NCBI GenBank assembly: GCA_009733575.1
Contig: ML769398.1
Location: 372,001-436,000 of the forward strand
DNA: 64,000 nucleotides
Source: Gymnopus androsaceus JB14
Taxonomy: Eukaryota > Basidiomycota > Agaricomycetes > Agaricales > Omphalotaceae
Direction of reading: 5' to 3'
Positions within the stretch are counted from its first letter, which is position 1; every line of letters begins with the position of its first letter. The translations under genes were made by a program, and so were the position numbers. Shown here one piece after another: positions 1 to 10,570 of this stretch. The notes under the pieces were generated by a model. The model saw only the letters and a program-made list of their open reading frames with translations. It had not been told where the DNA came from and made no database searches.

Positions 1-153
1 TCCTGCCTTCTGGGTGCCTCCCGCACTTGATAACTATCCATCAGGCCCTCCCAGTGACTTACACAGCCACCCTACAGTATATAAGTAGACACTCCAAGTT
101 CATGTACCCTAGTTTGTTGTTACCATTGTTACCAAATCAATCCCGTTTTGCTT

Positions 154-193
154 CTGTCTCTGTCTCTGTCTCTGTCTCTGTCTCTGTCTCTCT
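154..193. repeat. (CTGTCT)n microsatellite
   Basis: About six and a half tandem copies of the hexamer CTGTCT lie in a CT-rich stretch. The open frames across it only translate the repeat (Ser-Val or Ser-Leu runs), so I do not treat them as genes. Confidence 0.9.
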
Positions 194-398
194 GTTCTGT
201 CTGTTCCAACCAGTTGTGCCTTCCGAGCTCCATTCAAAGGCTCACTGTCATCTGCATTAACTGCAAGGCTCTGTCCATAGATACCAAATCTATGTCTGGA
301 GCTCACTGTCTTCTATCTCTGTTTATGACTTTACAACCAAAGCTCCCCGGGAGCTTCCTATTTGGGTTTTGCTACATCTAGAACCTCTGGCACCACCT

Positions 399-521
399 GC
401 TTTCACCCTATTCCGTTCGCTCCCACACCATTTCCATCTGCTTTCACCCTATTCCATCTGCTCCCATGCTATTTCTGCTCGCTTTCACCCTATTCCATCT
501 GCTCCCATGCTATTTCCATCC
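399..521. repeat. 41-bp minisatellite, three copies
   Basis: Three head-to-tail copies of a 41-bp unit beginning GCTTTCACCCTATTCC lie at 399-439, 440-480 and 481-521. Copies 2 and 3 are nearly identical and copy 1 is more diverged. Related pyrimidine-rich sequence continues towards 650. No gene is visible in 1-960; the overlapping open frames follow the repeat. Confidence 0.8.
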
Positions 522-988
522 ACATTTGCTGTATCCCACTCACATTATCCATATTTGGACATCTTTCACACTTTTGGACCACCCCTTCATCCATATTCCA
601 TCCGCTTCCACTCCCTTCTGGTTGTTGGACCACAATACCACCCGATTCCTCTGATTACATCATTGGGTGGCCCGTTCACTGTTCCTTGCACCTCTGAGAT
701 GTGTACTGTTCCATACAACACTCATACTACTGTCCAGACCCACCTTATGGCATGGTTACTCCGAGTGGTCACATTTGGTCTCCACTTACATCTAGGTGCA
801 AGACATTTGGGATACATTGGTTTGAGATCCATTTCATGCACCAGGTCTCACAAATGTACATAATAGCATATACATATAATATAATGAATATATTACACAA
901 CTACAGGAACTACCCAACCTATGTAGTAGACTATTGTAGTTGCAAAGCAGTTTCTACATGAGCATTACAGACAATTAAAAAAGTGCAT

Positions 989-2335
989 TCACATATTCAC
1001 CCCTTGAGCATCCACATTGGCCCCATTTTCCAAGAGAAGCTTGATAATTTCTTCATGACTATTGTCTGCAGCTGCATAAAGGGCATTCCCATAATAACCC
1101 CCTTGAGCATTGACATCAGCCCCCCTTTCCAAAAGAAGCTTGATAATTGCTTCATGGCCATTGCTTGCAGCTGCCTGAAGGGCATTCCCATATTCACCCC
1201 CTTGAGCATTGACATCAGCCCCCTTTCCTAAGAAAAGCTTGATAATTGCTTCATGACCGTTGCTTGCAGCTGCATAAAGGGCATTCCCATATTCACCTGC
1301 TTGAGCATTCACATTGGCCCCCTTTCCCAAGAGAAGCTTGATAATTGCTTCATAACCATTCCTTGCAGCTGCATAAAGGGCATTCCCATAATAACCCCCT
1401 TGAGCATTGACATCAGCCCCTTTTTCCAAGAGAAGCTTGATAATTGCTTCATGACCATTCCTTGCAGCTATATAAAGGGCATTCCCATATCCACTCCCTT
1501 GAGCATTAACATCTGCCCCCTTTTCCAAGAGAAGCTTGACAATTGCCTCATGGCCATTCCTTGCAGCTGCCTGAAGGGCATTCCCATCATAACCCCCTTG
1601 AGCATTGACATCAGCCCCCTTTTCTAAGAGAAGCCTGGCAATTGCTTCATGACCATTGCCTGCAACTGCATAAAGGGCATTCCCATATTCACTTCCTTGA
1701 GCATTCACATCAGCGCCCCTTTCCAAGAGAAGCTTGATAATTTTCTCATGACCATTGCCTACAGCTGCCTGGAGGGCATTCCCATAATAACCCCCTTCAC
1801 CATTCACATCAGCCCCCTTTTCCAAGAGAAGCTTGACAATTACTTTATGACCATTGCTTGCAGCTGCCTGAAGGGCATTCCCATAATAACCCCCTTGAAC
1901 ATTGACATCAGCCCCCTTTTCCAAGAGAAGCTTGACAATTGCTTCATGACCATTGCCTTGCAACTGCATAAAGGGCATTCCCATATTCACTTCCTTGACC
2001 ATTCACATCAGCCTCTCTTTCCAAGAGAAGCTTGATAACTGCTTCATGACCATTGCCTACAGCTGCATAGAGGGCATTCCCATATTCACCCCCTTGAGCA
2101 TCCACATCAGCCCCCTTTTCCAAGAGAAGCTTGACAATTGCTTCATGACCATTCCTTGCAGCTGCATGAAGGGCATTCCCATATCTACCCCCTTGAGCAT
2201 TGACATCAGCCCCCTTTTCCAAGAGAAGCTTGACAATTGCTTCATGACCATTCCTTGCAGCTGCCTGAAGGGCATTCCTGTATTTACCCCCTTGAGCATT
2301 CACATCAGCCCCCTCTTCCAACAGATACTCACTAA
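989..2335 (-). repeat. Array of about 14 near-identical 99-bp ankyrin repeats
   Basis: The DNA repeats with a 99-bp period, each unit encoding one 33-residue ankyrin repeat with core NALxAAxNGHEAIxKLLL. Copies differ by only a few bases. Amino-acid differences concentrate at the residues before YGNAL and directly after NAL, and at a few helix positions. This high internal identity is a known property of many fungal NLR repeat domains and implies recent amplification or gene conversion. After the last full unit a GGGG tract replaces the GGGGG seen in sister units and shifts the frame to an early stop. Confidence 0.88.
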
Positions 2336-4127
2336 TTTTTGCTAAACCTGATTCTGCAGCCCAATAAAGTGGCTCAATAACATCTTTATTCCTACTATCA
2401 CTATATCTAGCCACCCAGCAAGTGTAGTGGGCTTTCTGTCTCTGAAATAGATCTTTAGTCAATTTTGGTACTGTACTCTCTTGATTTCCTTCTTCAACTA
2501 TCTTTACATGAGATAGCCATTGGAACACTGCATAATCCCCAAATAAAGTTGATTCACTCCATTTATTCTTCCGTTCAAAATACTCATCATGTTCCACAAA
2601 CTGCAGTAAGTAGATTAGACATGCTTGCGCTATTTTATCATTAGCAATCTGCTTGTTAATTTCAAATAGATTCACTGCATGTTCAATGTTGTGGATGTTC
2701 ATCAAAAATTCCTTCACAGATGCATGTGCAAGTTGCACCTTGTGGTTTTGATCCACAGTCACAAGATTTGAATCAATAATTAAATCCAACTTCAAATCCA
2801 TTTGACCCCCATCCTCAACTTGCTGCTCCTCCAAATCAATAACTAGAATTGTACTAATTTGGCTGGTGTTCAGTGGCTCAAATGCATAAGTGAGCCACAG
2901 AAGAATATGATGAGCATTGTCTGCATCATCACTTTCATGAGCTCTTTGCAATGGCTATTGTATATGTTTCTTCCAAATCCTTTGGTAGCTTTTGTAAAGC
3001 TTTCCGCACTGATTTTGGTGAACCACATTGACTCAGGCTTTTGAGTTGACAGTCTACCCAGCGGAACCTTAGTTTGATTGTACATCAGCCCTTAACATAC
3101 AGAAGCAACACTGCATTTGACTTACTGGCCATGAGCTTGTGCTATTAATAATTCTCTGACCTCCTCTTGCAATTTTCCTTTGAAGTGATACTTGACTATT
3201 TCCCTGTCAAGGTGCAGAGCTATATCATGATCAATTCCGGAGCTGTGCAATTCCAGGAACATTTGATGTGAGTTATGAGTTATATTTGCCCCAATGTGAT
3301 CACGGCTTGTGATGGCAATGCAAAGATTGAGAGCATATCCAGCCCCATTCAACCACTTGTAAACCTCTTGTTGCTCCTGGCATTCATCCATGGCATCAAG
3401 TATCAAAGTATCCAAACCCAATATCATTGAAGATGTTTTTCAGGGTATCTTCCACCTCCAAGTTTGTGGCCTGTGAAACCAACACACCCTTCTTACATTT
3501 ATCAAAGAGATTACTGAGCTCAGGAATGGACTCCATGTGTGCTTGAGCCTACTTGTTGCAAAAGGGACAACAAGAAACCTCGGTATGATGACTTGAGCCC
3601 ACGATTATCCCGGATATCAAAGTAATGATACCATACACTCTTTGGGGCATTTTTTCGAAGGTCCTCAATCATAGTAGTCCTGTCAAAAAAAAAAAAAAAC
3701 TTTACCAAACCATAGTATGATTTATTACAAGTAAACCTACGACAAAAATGTCTTTCCTGATCCAGCTGATAAAACAAAATATGAGCCATACACCTGAGAC
3801 AGAAACAAATCAACACCTACCTTTGCCTTGAATCCACAGTACAGTGGAACTTTCTTTCCAGTTCTTATACTCAAGATGATCCACAATCCATTGGCCAGTA
3901 CCACCTGTTTTCTTGTCAACAGCTGTCTGAAAATTGACAGAGCAATCAGGTGCCCTAAGCCAATCATGGATTTTGGTTTCTGTATCATTTGCTTCCATGG
4001 AATTCAATGTCAGTTGGTCATTCATGTTTGATGTAACATTCAACCTACACATAACATGATAATTTGTGATGTTTCCAATGACAAAGTTGCTATCATGTAT
4101 TTCAAAATTGGAGGCACGTTCAAACAT
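989..4127 (-). CDS. NACHT-ankyrin NLR-like protein (frame interrupted)
   Basis: This is a STAND-type NTPase of the fungal NLR-like class; related proteins act in non-self recognition, but no role is shown here. From the N-terminus there is a short leader (start taken at 4127), then the typical pre-NACHT stretch ending 'STVLWIQGK'. An intron at about 3746-3825 splits the P-loop; joining gives GKAGSGKTF. A second intron (about 3688-3736) yields LSTTMIEDLRK. Walker B follows as LILDAMDEC, then RDHIGANI and, after a short intron near 3081-3128, FRWVDCQLKSL and LQKLPKDLEETY. A helical linker leads to about 14 ankyrin repeats. The frame shifts by one base near 3528, 3425, 2955, 1957 and 998. Because similar shifts occur in essential genes of this window, these may be assembly errors, though real decay is possible. 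An upstream first exon may be missing. Confidence 0.82.
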
Positions 4128-4821
4128 GCTTGGTAGAGACCATTATCACGAAAAAGACAGAAATTTCACATTGGAACTCATTACCCACCTGCTGTTGTTG
4201 ACAGTCATTTGAGAATGCATTTTGATATCGTTGAGTTTTGATTGAGTTTCCACTCCCAAATCATATTGATTTGTACATACCTATTGTCTTGAGAGAGTTC
4301 TTCTGAGAGAGTTCTTCACTTATGATGATGGGGGAGAAGAAATCAGGACATGCAACTAGTCAAGTTTATATATGGCTGGATTGATCCGAGCCACAAATAT
4401 TCCATGTGACCATTTCAGGAGCATTGTGGGAAACAAATTATGTATTGACAAATATATACTTAGAATACTACGTGCAAGCCAACTTTATACCACAGAAAGT
4501 CTAGACATATTTCTGCCCACTCCTGCTTGATTAGGAGCGCAGATCGTCGGAGATTAATGAGCTCCAAATGAGAAAGAATTTGGTCCAACGACTCTAGGAT
4601 TTCGATTGGATAAGTCCATTGAAATATTTACTTACTCTTGGGGCTCCTGGCACCTATTTCTCGAAAGTTGGAAGGAAAGAAAGGAAGACTCAGTGCTGAT
4701 CGACCCAACGTATACCTAGGACATTTCTTGGATATGAGGGGCAAATTTTCTGATGAAATTCTTTGCACTTGCCAGGAATTCGACGAAACATCAAGTCTGA
4801 AGACAACCAACCAACTGAAGC

Positions 4822-4839
4822 GATTCGAAATTTCGAATC
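4822..4839. repeat. Perfect 18-bp palindrome
   Basis: GATTCGAAATTTCGAATC is its own reverse complement over all 18 bases. It is followed directly by a CpG-rich segment (CGCGCCGCGCG). It lies in a non-coding interval and could be a dimeric factor site or chance. Confidence 0.85.
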
Positions 4840-5652
4840 AATACGCGCCGCGCGTTCAGCGGGCGCCGGAGTGTAACTAGAGCTGTTATCGTGTATGCCA
4901 TAAACCGTAGATACTTTGCAGGCCGTACGCGAATTCGGCGCAAATGTACTTCAAGATACAACGCAGATGAATACTTACACCCCTTTGTAAGCGCTCAACT
5001 CCAAGCTTAAAGCTTAAAGCCCCAGTGATAAAGTGCCCTCGAATGTCTTCTGCTACTACTCTTCGATCACCCGCTGACAACGCCTTAAAATTTCCAATGA
5101 GTTTTTTCCCCCTAAGATAACAAGCAACAAAGACTGCATCGTCAAAATTTCAAGAACCGCGATAATTAGTTTCAATACTCTAAAATCAGCCAAGTTCTTT
5201 CTACGGGCTATTGTAGACCTCCGGATGAGGCATTTCCCGCAGATTTTCCGCAATCGCATTATGATTTCAAGACTGTCACCTCCTTTTCGACTCTCAAATT
5301 CTCAATTTGCAGTACAAGCCGCTGGCCATCATCTGGGACACGAACCCCTATGGCGGTCCGGTGCCTTCATCACCATCCCTGTCACACTTCTTCCAGGTTA
5401 CGGTCCATGCAGTTCGTAGTCTACTCTTACTCTTTGTTCCAAGCGTAGGCCTGTCTCCTTACGTAGACCTATGATTCTACTACAGTGCTGGATATTTTTT
5501 ATCGAACTTCAATGCAAGTACTGGTAGTCCTTATCACAATCGATTCTCCAGGGACGCGGTTGTAGTTCCAGAATACTTCGGAATTAATTGCTACCTTCAC
5601 TATGATCTCCGATCCGATTTGTTAAATGCTCCGAGGGCTGTATGGTGATAGA

Positions 5653-5660
5653 TATATAAA
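5653..5660 (+). promoter_or_regulatory. TATA box of the membrane-protein gene
   Basis: TATATAAA lies 39 bases upstream of the ATG at 5699, in the expected orientation for that gene. The spacing implies a very short 5' leader. Confidence 0.5.
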
Positions 5661-5698
5661 CCTCTTGGATGATCGTAGACAGACCACGCCTCTAGTAC

Positions 5699-7145
5699 AT
5701 GGCCGTCTCCCAGTATGTGGCGACTATTATCGCAGCCTGTATGTCAACTTTTCTTTTTGGTGAGTTTACCTTTACCCTCTGTTTTCTGTTGTGGCCCCAT
5801 ACCTACGTCCCTTGTCTTCAAGGCTTCTACGTCTCGCTTGCTACAAGGTGTTCGGTCATCTTATGGGGTAGATCCAAGAGTAGACGGAGGCTTCACGCTT
5901 ATCTCCTTGTCACCCATTTTGCCCTTGTTATCCTCGTCACAACGGTATGCAAGCCTGTCTGTAGTTAATCCGATTTACCAAATTGCATTTCTTAGCGTGC
6001 TATTGTTGTTCTCGTGCGAATGATTCAGCCGGCGGTTGCAGAAACCTACGTTACACAGGATCCATGGACAAAATCTAGGTGTGTGTGGCCATTTCGAGAT
6101 TTTGCGCTTGGTTCTAATGAAAGATTAGCTTATTTGTCAACGCTCTTTGGATGATATCTGTCATTGTCTCCGACGCATTCATTGTGAGCCGTCCTTTCAC
6201 CAAGTTCTGAGAATGTAGTAATGATCATTCTCTTACATGTAGACATATCGCTCGTACGTCGTGTGGGCAAGAAACCCTTACATCGTCATTCTCCCAATCG
6301 CCCTTATCTTGGGTAACATTGGTCGGTAGATCCTCTTGAAGCTTGAAGGACAACTTCCCATACAACTTATGCATCATCTTCACAGTCGTCATGGGCCTTT
6401 CTCTTTCCCAGAATGGCAGATCAAACCCTTGGATCAAGCAACGAGGCGGAGTATTTTGTCAAATTTGGAGATGTTGTAAGAAATTTCTCGGTTGTGACCC
6501 TCACCTTGAACCTTGTGAATACTGGTGTGTTACATTTCCTTTAGGATGATCTTGCTGGAAATGATTATTTTTATGTACTCGTAGGTTTAATTTCCTACCG
6601 AATTTGGACCGTTCGAAAAAAGACAGCGACTTCGAGGGTTGGCGCAGATTCTCTGTCTGGGTTAATTTCCCTCCTCGTCGAATCTGGTATGTTTCAGCTA
6701 TGTGTTGGTTCGATCTCTACCGACTTGTCACATTAGCTGCTATCTACACCATTGTGCTCATCGCACATATCATCCTTATTTGCCTGAACAACTGGCTGCT
6801 TTTTGTGTTCACTGACATGCAGACACCGATTATAGGTATCGTGGTAAGTGCTTCGGATCCAGCCAGGTTGCTCCTGTCGAACTCGTTACTCACACAGTAT
6901 TCCAGTTCTCGAACATCATCATCAGTGTCACCCAAGGCAGCGCCTTTGGCGATACCAGTGGTACTGGTGGTACTAGTGGCGATCGCGTTACATGGCCGCG
7001 CTCAGGGACAAATGTTGGACGCGGAGCGGTCGCTACCGAGATTAACATGCAGACCATTATCACGACGCAAAGGGATCCGCTCGATATTGAGCAAGATCAC
7101 GATGGTAAAGACTACATCGACACGGGCAGTTCAATCATTAAATAG
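5699..7145 (+). CDS. Agaricomycete multi-pass (about seven-helix) membrane protein
   Basis: The gene has roughly nine exons split by canonical GT-AG introns; hand splicing gives about 330 residues. The start at 5699 opens MAVSQYVATIIAACMST, and exon 2 gives a second hydrophobic segment. Later landmarks are VNALWMISVIVSDAFI, YRSYVVWARNPYIVILP, LISYRIWTVRKKTATSRVG, LLVESAAIYTIVLIAHIIL and an IIGIVFSNIIISV helix, followed by a Gly/Thr-rich cytosolic tail ending at 7145. This order (inner-loop YR..VVW, then ISYRIWTVRK, then LVESAAIYT) is the hallmark of a large family expanded in mushroom genomes with no assigned function. A receptor-like topology is likely, but ligand and partner are unknown. 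I found no frame break. Confidence 0.85.
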
Positions 7146-7571
7146 AAAGCTTCGGTTTAAAATGTCACCCTCCTTTTTACATTATTTATTGGGAATGGTT
7201 TAGATCGAAGTGGGTGTATGCATACTATAGGATACCCTGAATAAGACTGTGCAGCACAAAGCCACTTCGAGGGTATAAACCGTCACCAGAAGACAAAGAT
7301 GAAGCATTCATGGATGCGAAAAGCCTGACCATATTTGCGGGAAATCAACTGAGCGACCAATTAGATACATATACAGCATATGATATACACACCAAATACA
7401 ACACAAAGGGTGCGAAAGCGTAGGGGGGTTTTAAGATGAAGTACTTTATTCCTTCTCATTACAACAGTCTAAACCGTCCAAACACCTAGTCCCACGCCTG
7501 ATCCCAATCCAAAGCCATAACCGGAACCGGCAGTGAATTCCCCCTCTATCGCGACGTCTGCTTCCCCGAGC

Positions 7572-9128
7572 TCAAGCATGGCGTGGTTCTTCATCTCCAA
7601 GCTTTTGCAACTTGCGCTCCTCCGCACGTGCCTTGAGGGCTTCGATCTCTGCTGAGAGCTTTATCTGTGTATCGTCACGGTAAGATATGGGAAGGAGAAG
7701 GGAAGGCAAAGGGTGGACAAGATCTCCTACATACCACTTTCTCATCCACCTCTTTTTTATCGAAATTCGAATATGGTGAGGATATTGCAGGTACTTGTTT
7801 GTGTCCTATCAATCAGTTGGTCAGGATCGGAAAGGTAAATGCAGGACAGACGTCGTTCATCGAAAGCGCCAACAGAACCAGGTAAAGACGAAAGAATTCG
7901 AGTAAACGCAAACTAACCAAACGCTGCTTGTGCGAAAACCTCATTCATCAGGTCATGATTCCGTTTGTACCGTGTGAGGGCAAGGGTGCGTGCTGAGATG
8001 TTTTCCATTTCATCTAGAGCAAAGGTAAAAATAGGGCGGATAGAGACGAAAGGTGTTGTATGCTCACCACCGGAATCGTCGTCCTCCATTCCTCGTGGAC
8101 GCTGCGGCACCATTGCATGTTGAGAAACTGATAAATAAATCGAGCGAAAAGACTCACCCCTGCTCCCGGCGGTGGCGCTCTGGGCCCTGGACCAGCTCCG
8201 GGAGGTCCTCCGCGAGCAGCCATTTCACGCTCCCTTCTTCGAGCTTCCAACATCTCCATATTGGCATTCTGTTGCGCGAGATGGGCTTGTTGAGAATACC
8301 CCGGGCCACCAGCCATTCCTCCCATCGGTCCTCCAACCATGTTTCCCATTCCAGGTTGCATACCACCCATGCCTATATTTCCCATACCACCCATAGCAGG
8401 TCCAGGTCCACCGCCTGGAGGATACACTTTCTGGCCAACCTTCTCGCCGATAACGAACATGCCTGGCTCGGTTACCTGTCGGAGAGGGTACATGCGGACA
8501 GGTTGGGTAACGAGAGCAGGAGGAATAGCTGGCGCGTTTTGATTAGAAAGAAACGCTGAAAGATTGAATAAAGCTTACGAGGTCCAGCAACCCTTGAATA
8601 ATGGACAAGCCATAACTGGGGCATGCCCCCATGAACCATCCGATACCGCCTTCTCATGCGGGTACTATTTGTTTCTCCAGATCCAGGAACGAAACCGTAT
8701 TTTATTTCACAGACCTCCAGTTCCTTGGGACTTCCTTGACCCACAGAGTACTTTGTTTCTGCATCTTGCCAGCGGATACCGTCGGGTGGGAAGGCAGGTT
8801 GGGCTAGATATATGAGGAATACCTGACCATCTAAAGTATAACATTTAGTCACAGTTTTGGTATTACATTTTGACAATAAAATCACCTTGCGGTCTATCCA
8901 ACCAGGACCACACGAAAGGCATCGTCATTGCCTGCTGGGATGCTCTCATCAACATATTTACTACGACCTTGGACGGAATTATTACAAAACATAATTTGTG
9001 TATGAAAGTGTAAGACTCACATCGAAATTAAGTTGCGAATGTTGAAACGTGTCTGGGTACCGCAAGACTAGCCCTTCGGATTGAAGTGCCTGTATTTCAG
9101 CCATAATCGACGCGAGGTTGGCGGGCAT
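7572..9128 (-). CDS. ssr4: SWI/SNF and RSC complex subunit Ssr4-like
   Basis: Probable Ssr4-type subunit of SWI/SNF-RSC chromatin remodellers, acting in the nucleus. Start ATG at 9128 gives MPANLASIMAEIQALQSEGL, continuing to the N-terminal Ssr4 fold with PFVWSWLDRPQDGQVFLIYL, PPDGIRWQDAETKY, RMRRRYRMVHGG and PQLWLVHYSR. A low-complexity Gly/Pro/Met linker follows, then a conserved C-terminal piece with RTLALTRYKRNHDLMNEVF, ending in a short Lys/Glu-rich helix. Hand splicing needs six introns and keeps the frame throughout, with the stop at 7572. Assignment rests on remembered resemblance of the N-terminal block to the Ssr4/DUF1750 family; an uncharacterised fungal paralogue is the alternative. 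Confidence 0.72.
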
Positions 9129-9630
9129 TTTTCTCTCTGAAGAGTACGCGTTAGCCGTACTTGATGAACGTCAGAGACAAACTGTTTTCGGTTCCAGCGC
9201 TAATCAGCCTCCGGATCTGAAGGTGATTTCGCTTTCTAATACCACGTCCACTTCAATATGCTCAACGTCTACCGAGCAGCTTGTTCTTGTTCCACTCCTT
9301 CGCTTGCCATGAGTTTTATATTCTTCAGTCCCAACAGAAGTAGAAGAGACAAGACAGGATCGCCGAATTGATTCGGATAAGGGTAAAACTAGATCAAGGT
9401 TCGTGTTCTATTCATACAACTTCTATTTAGCACTACTAGTCAGTCCCATGTACTGTGCGCTCAGCGCCTCGCTTTCGATAAGCGCATCACAGGTTATATT
9501 GCCTACAACTTCACGAACTTTCTTGGGAACCATTATACCCACATAAGGCCAACTAACGCCTGGCTGCCAGCCAAATAATTAGATCATGTTTAAAAGCAAG
9601 GGCGAAATCAAGAGATTTTGGCGTTTGCTT

Positions 9631-10192
9631 CTAGGTCAGCTCTTTAGCTTTGGAGTCTGTGGAATTGGTCGTTGGTATCACGGACGCAGAGGGCAATGAA
9701 GAAGGGTTTGATGTGGATTCGATCGCAGCTGGAATGGTTGTAGAAGGCTTAGCAGAAGAAGGCAGTGACGAAGCAGGTTCTTTGGAAGAGGCCGTTGCAA
9801 TGCATTTAACGACACCCTTCGACGAGGATTGTCCACTACCAGTTTGATTTTTGTTGAAAATAGACAATAGCTGCACAAAAACTAGAAGTCGAAGGATATA
9901 TAGCCTCAGTATTGCCCACATTCGACCTTTGACGAATATTTTCGCGTATCTTTGATCGCAATTTCGCCTCGTCCAATTTTGAGACTTTTTCAAGGGATAA
10001 TTCCTTTGCATAGGCTTTTAGGCTTTTTAGATCCATGGAATCGATTTCGGCGTCTGGGACTATTCGTGGCATTGTTGAAAAAGACAGATGAGAAAGTTCT
10101 TGCGAGCGAGTTGAACTTGAGGTCCGATCAGGTTTGATGGCTGGCCAAGTCATTGGGCTATCGGTTGTTTCACCAAGGTTGAGCTGGGACAT
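9631..10192 (-). CDS. Small uncharacterised protein with SAP-like helix pair
   Basis: A reading frame starting at 10192 (MSQLNLGETTDSP) carries DLKSLKAYAKELSLEKVSKL followed by DEAKLRSKIRENI. This helix-turn-helix pattern resembles a SAP-type DNA-binding motif but is not decisive. An intron near 9860-9945 joins it to a Ser/Thr/Pro-rich tail ending at 9631 (NSTDSKAKELT). More than one donor/acceptor pair is possible, so the junction is uncertain. No signal peptide is visible; the frame LLVFVQLLSIF lies in or beside the presumed intron and may not be coding. Confidence 0.45.
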
Positions 10193-10527
10193 CTGGGCGC
10201 TGACGTCGCATTAGGAAGCTGCTGCGGGAAAGTGCCGCAGTGGAAGGACTCTTTGGGTACGACCACTCATAAAACTCTTGGAACTCCTCCCGCTTCTGGC
10301 ACTCCTGATACTCGCGGTATCCGAGGTTGAGGCTGCGAGTCAGGGGTGCAGCGTCAGTTGTAGTCGGAGCGGTGACGTGTGTTGGACGACAGCAGAGTAG
10401 TCTAGTCTTTGAACATACCGTGAACAGCTGGTAAATAGACTGGAGCTCGTGTCTAGAGGAAGAGTAAAGAGATAGACGGTGGAAGAAAAGAAGTCTGGGC
10501 GCCAAAACCAATTGACGCTCAAACGCA
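10170..10527 (-). CDS. Possible small two-exon gene, unknown
   Basis: An exon ending in a stop at 10170 reads LNLGYREYQECQKREEF and FQEFYEWSYPKSP, a charged/aromatic pattern unlikely in random sequence. It is preceded by a plausible acceptor (CGCAG), and a donor (GTATGT) lies near 10415. Splicing to an ATG at 10527 keeps the frame, but that upstream exon is unconvincing. It overlaps the start of the SAP-like gene by 23 bases, so the two may be parts of one gene. I recognise no family. Confidence 0.25.
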
Positions 10528-10570
10528 TATAAGCCGACCGGTGATTTCGCTTCTGAACACGTCACTCAAT

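Larger units (their letters stand above)
4128..5698. other. Gene-poor interval between the NLR-like gene and the membrane-protein gene
   Basis: I see no exon set that reads as a protein here. Short open frames at 4628-4880, 4886-5260 and 5225-5419 lack recognisable motifs and splice context. The stretch holds the NLR-like gene's upstream region, a perfect 18-bp palindrome (4822-4839) and the promoter of the following gene. Confidence 0.5.

Noticed and set aside
27..381. Overlapping open frames at the window start
   Set aside because: They translate the CTGTCT microsatellite and adjacent CT-rich DNA and have no protein-like composition.
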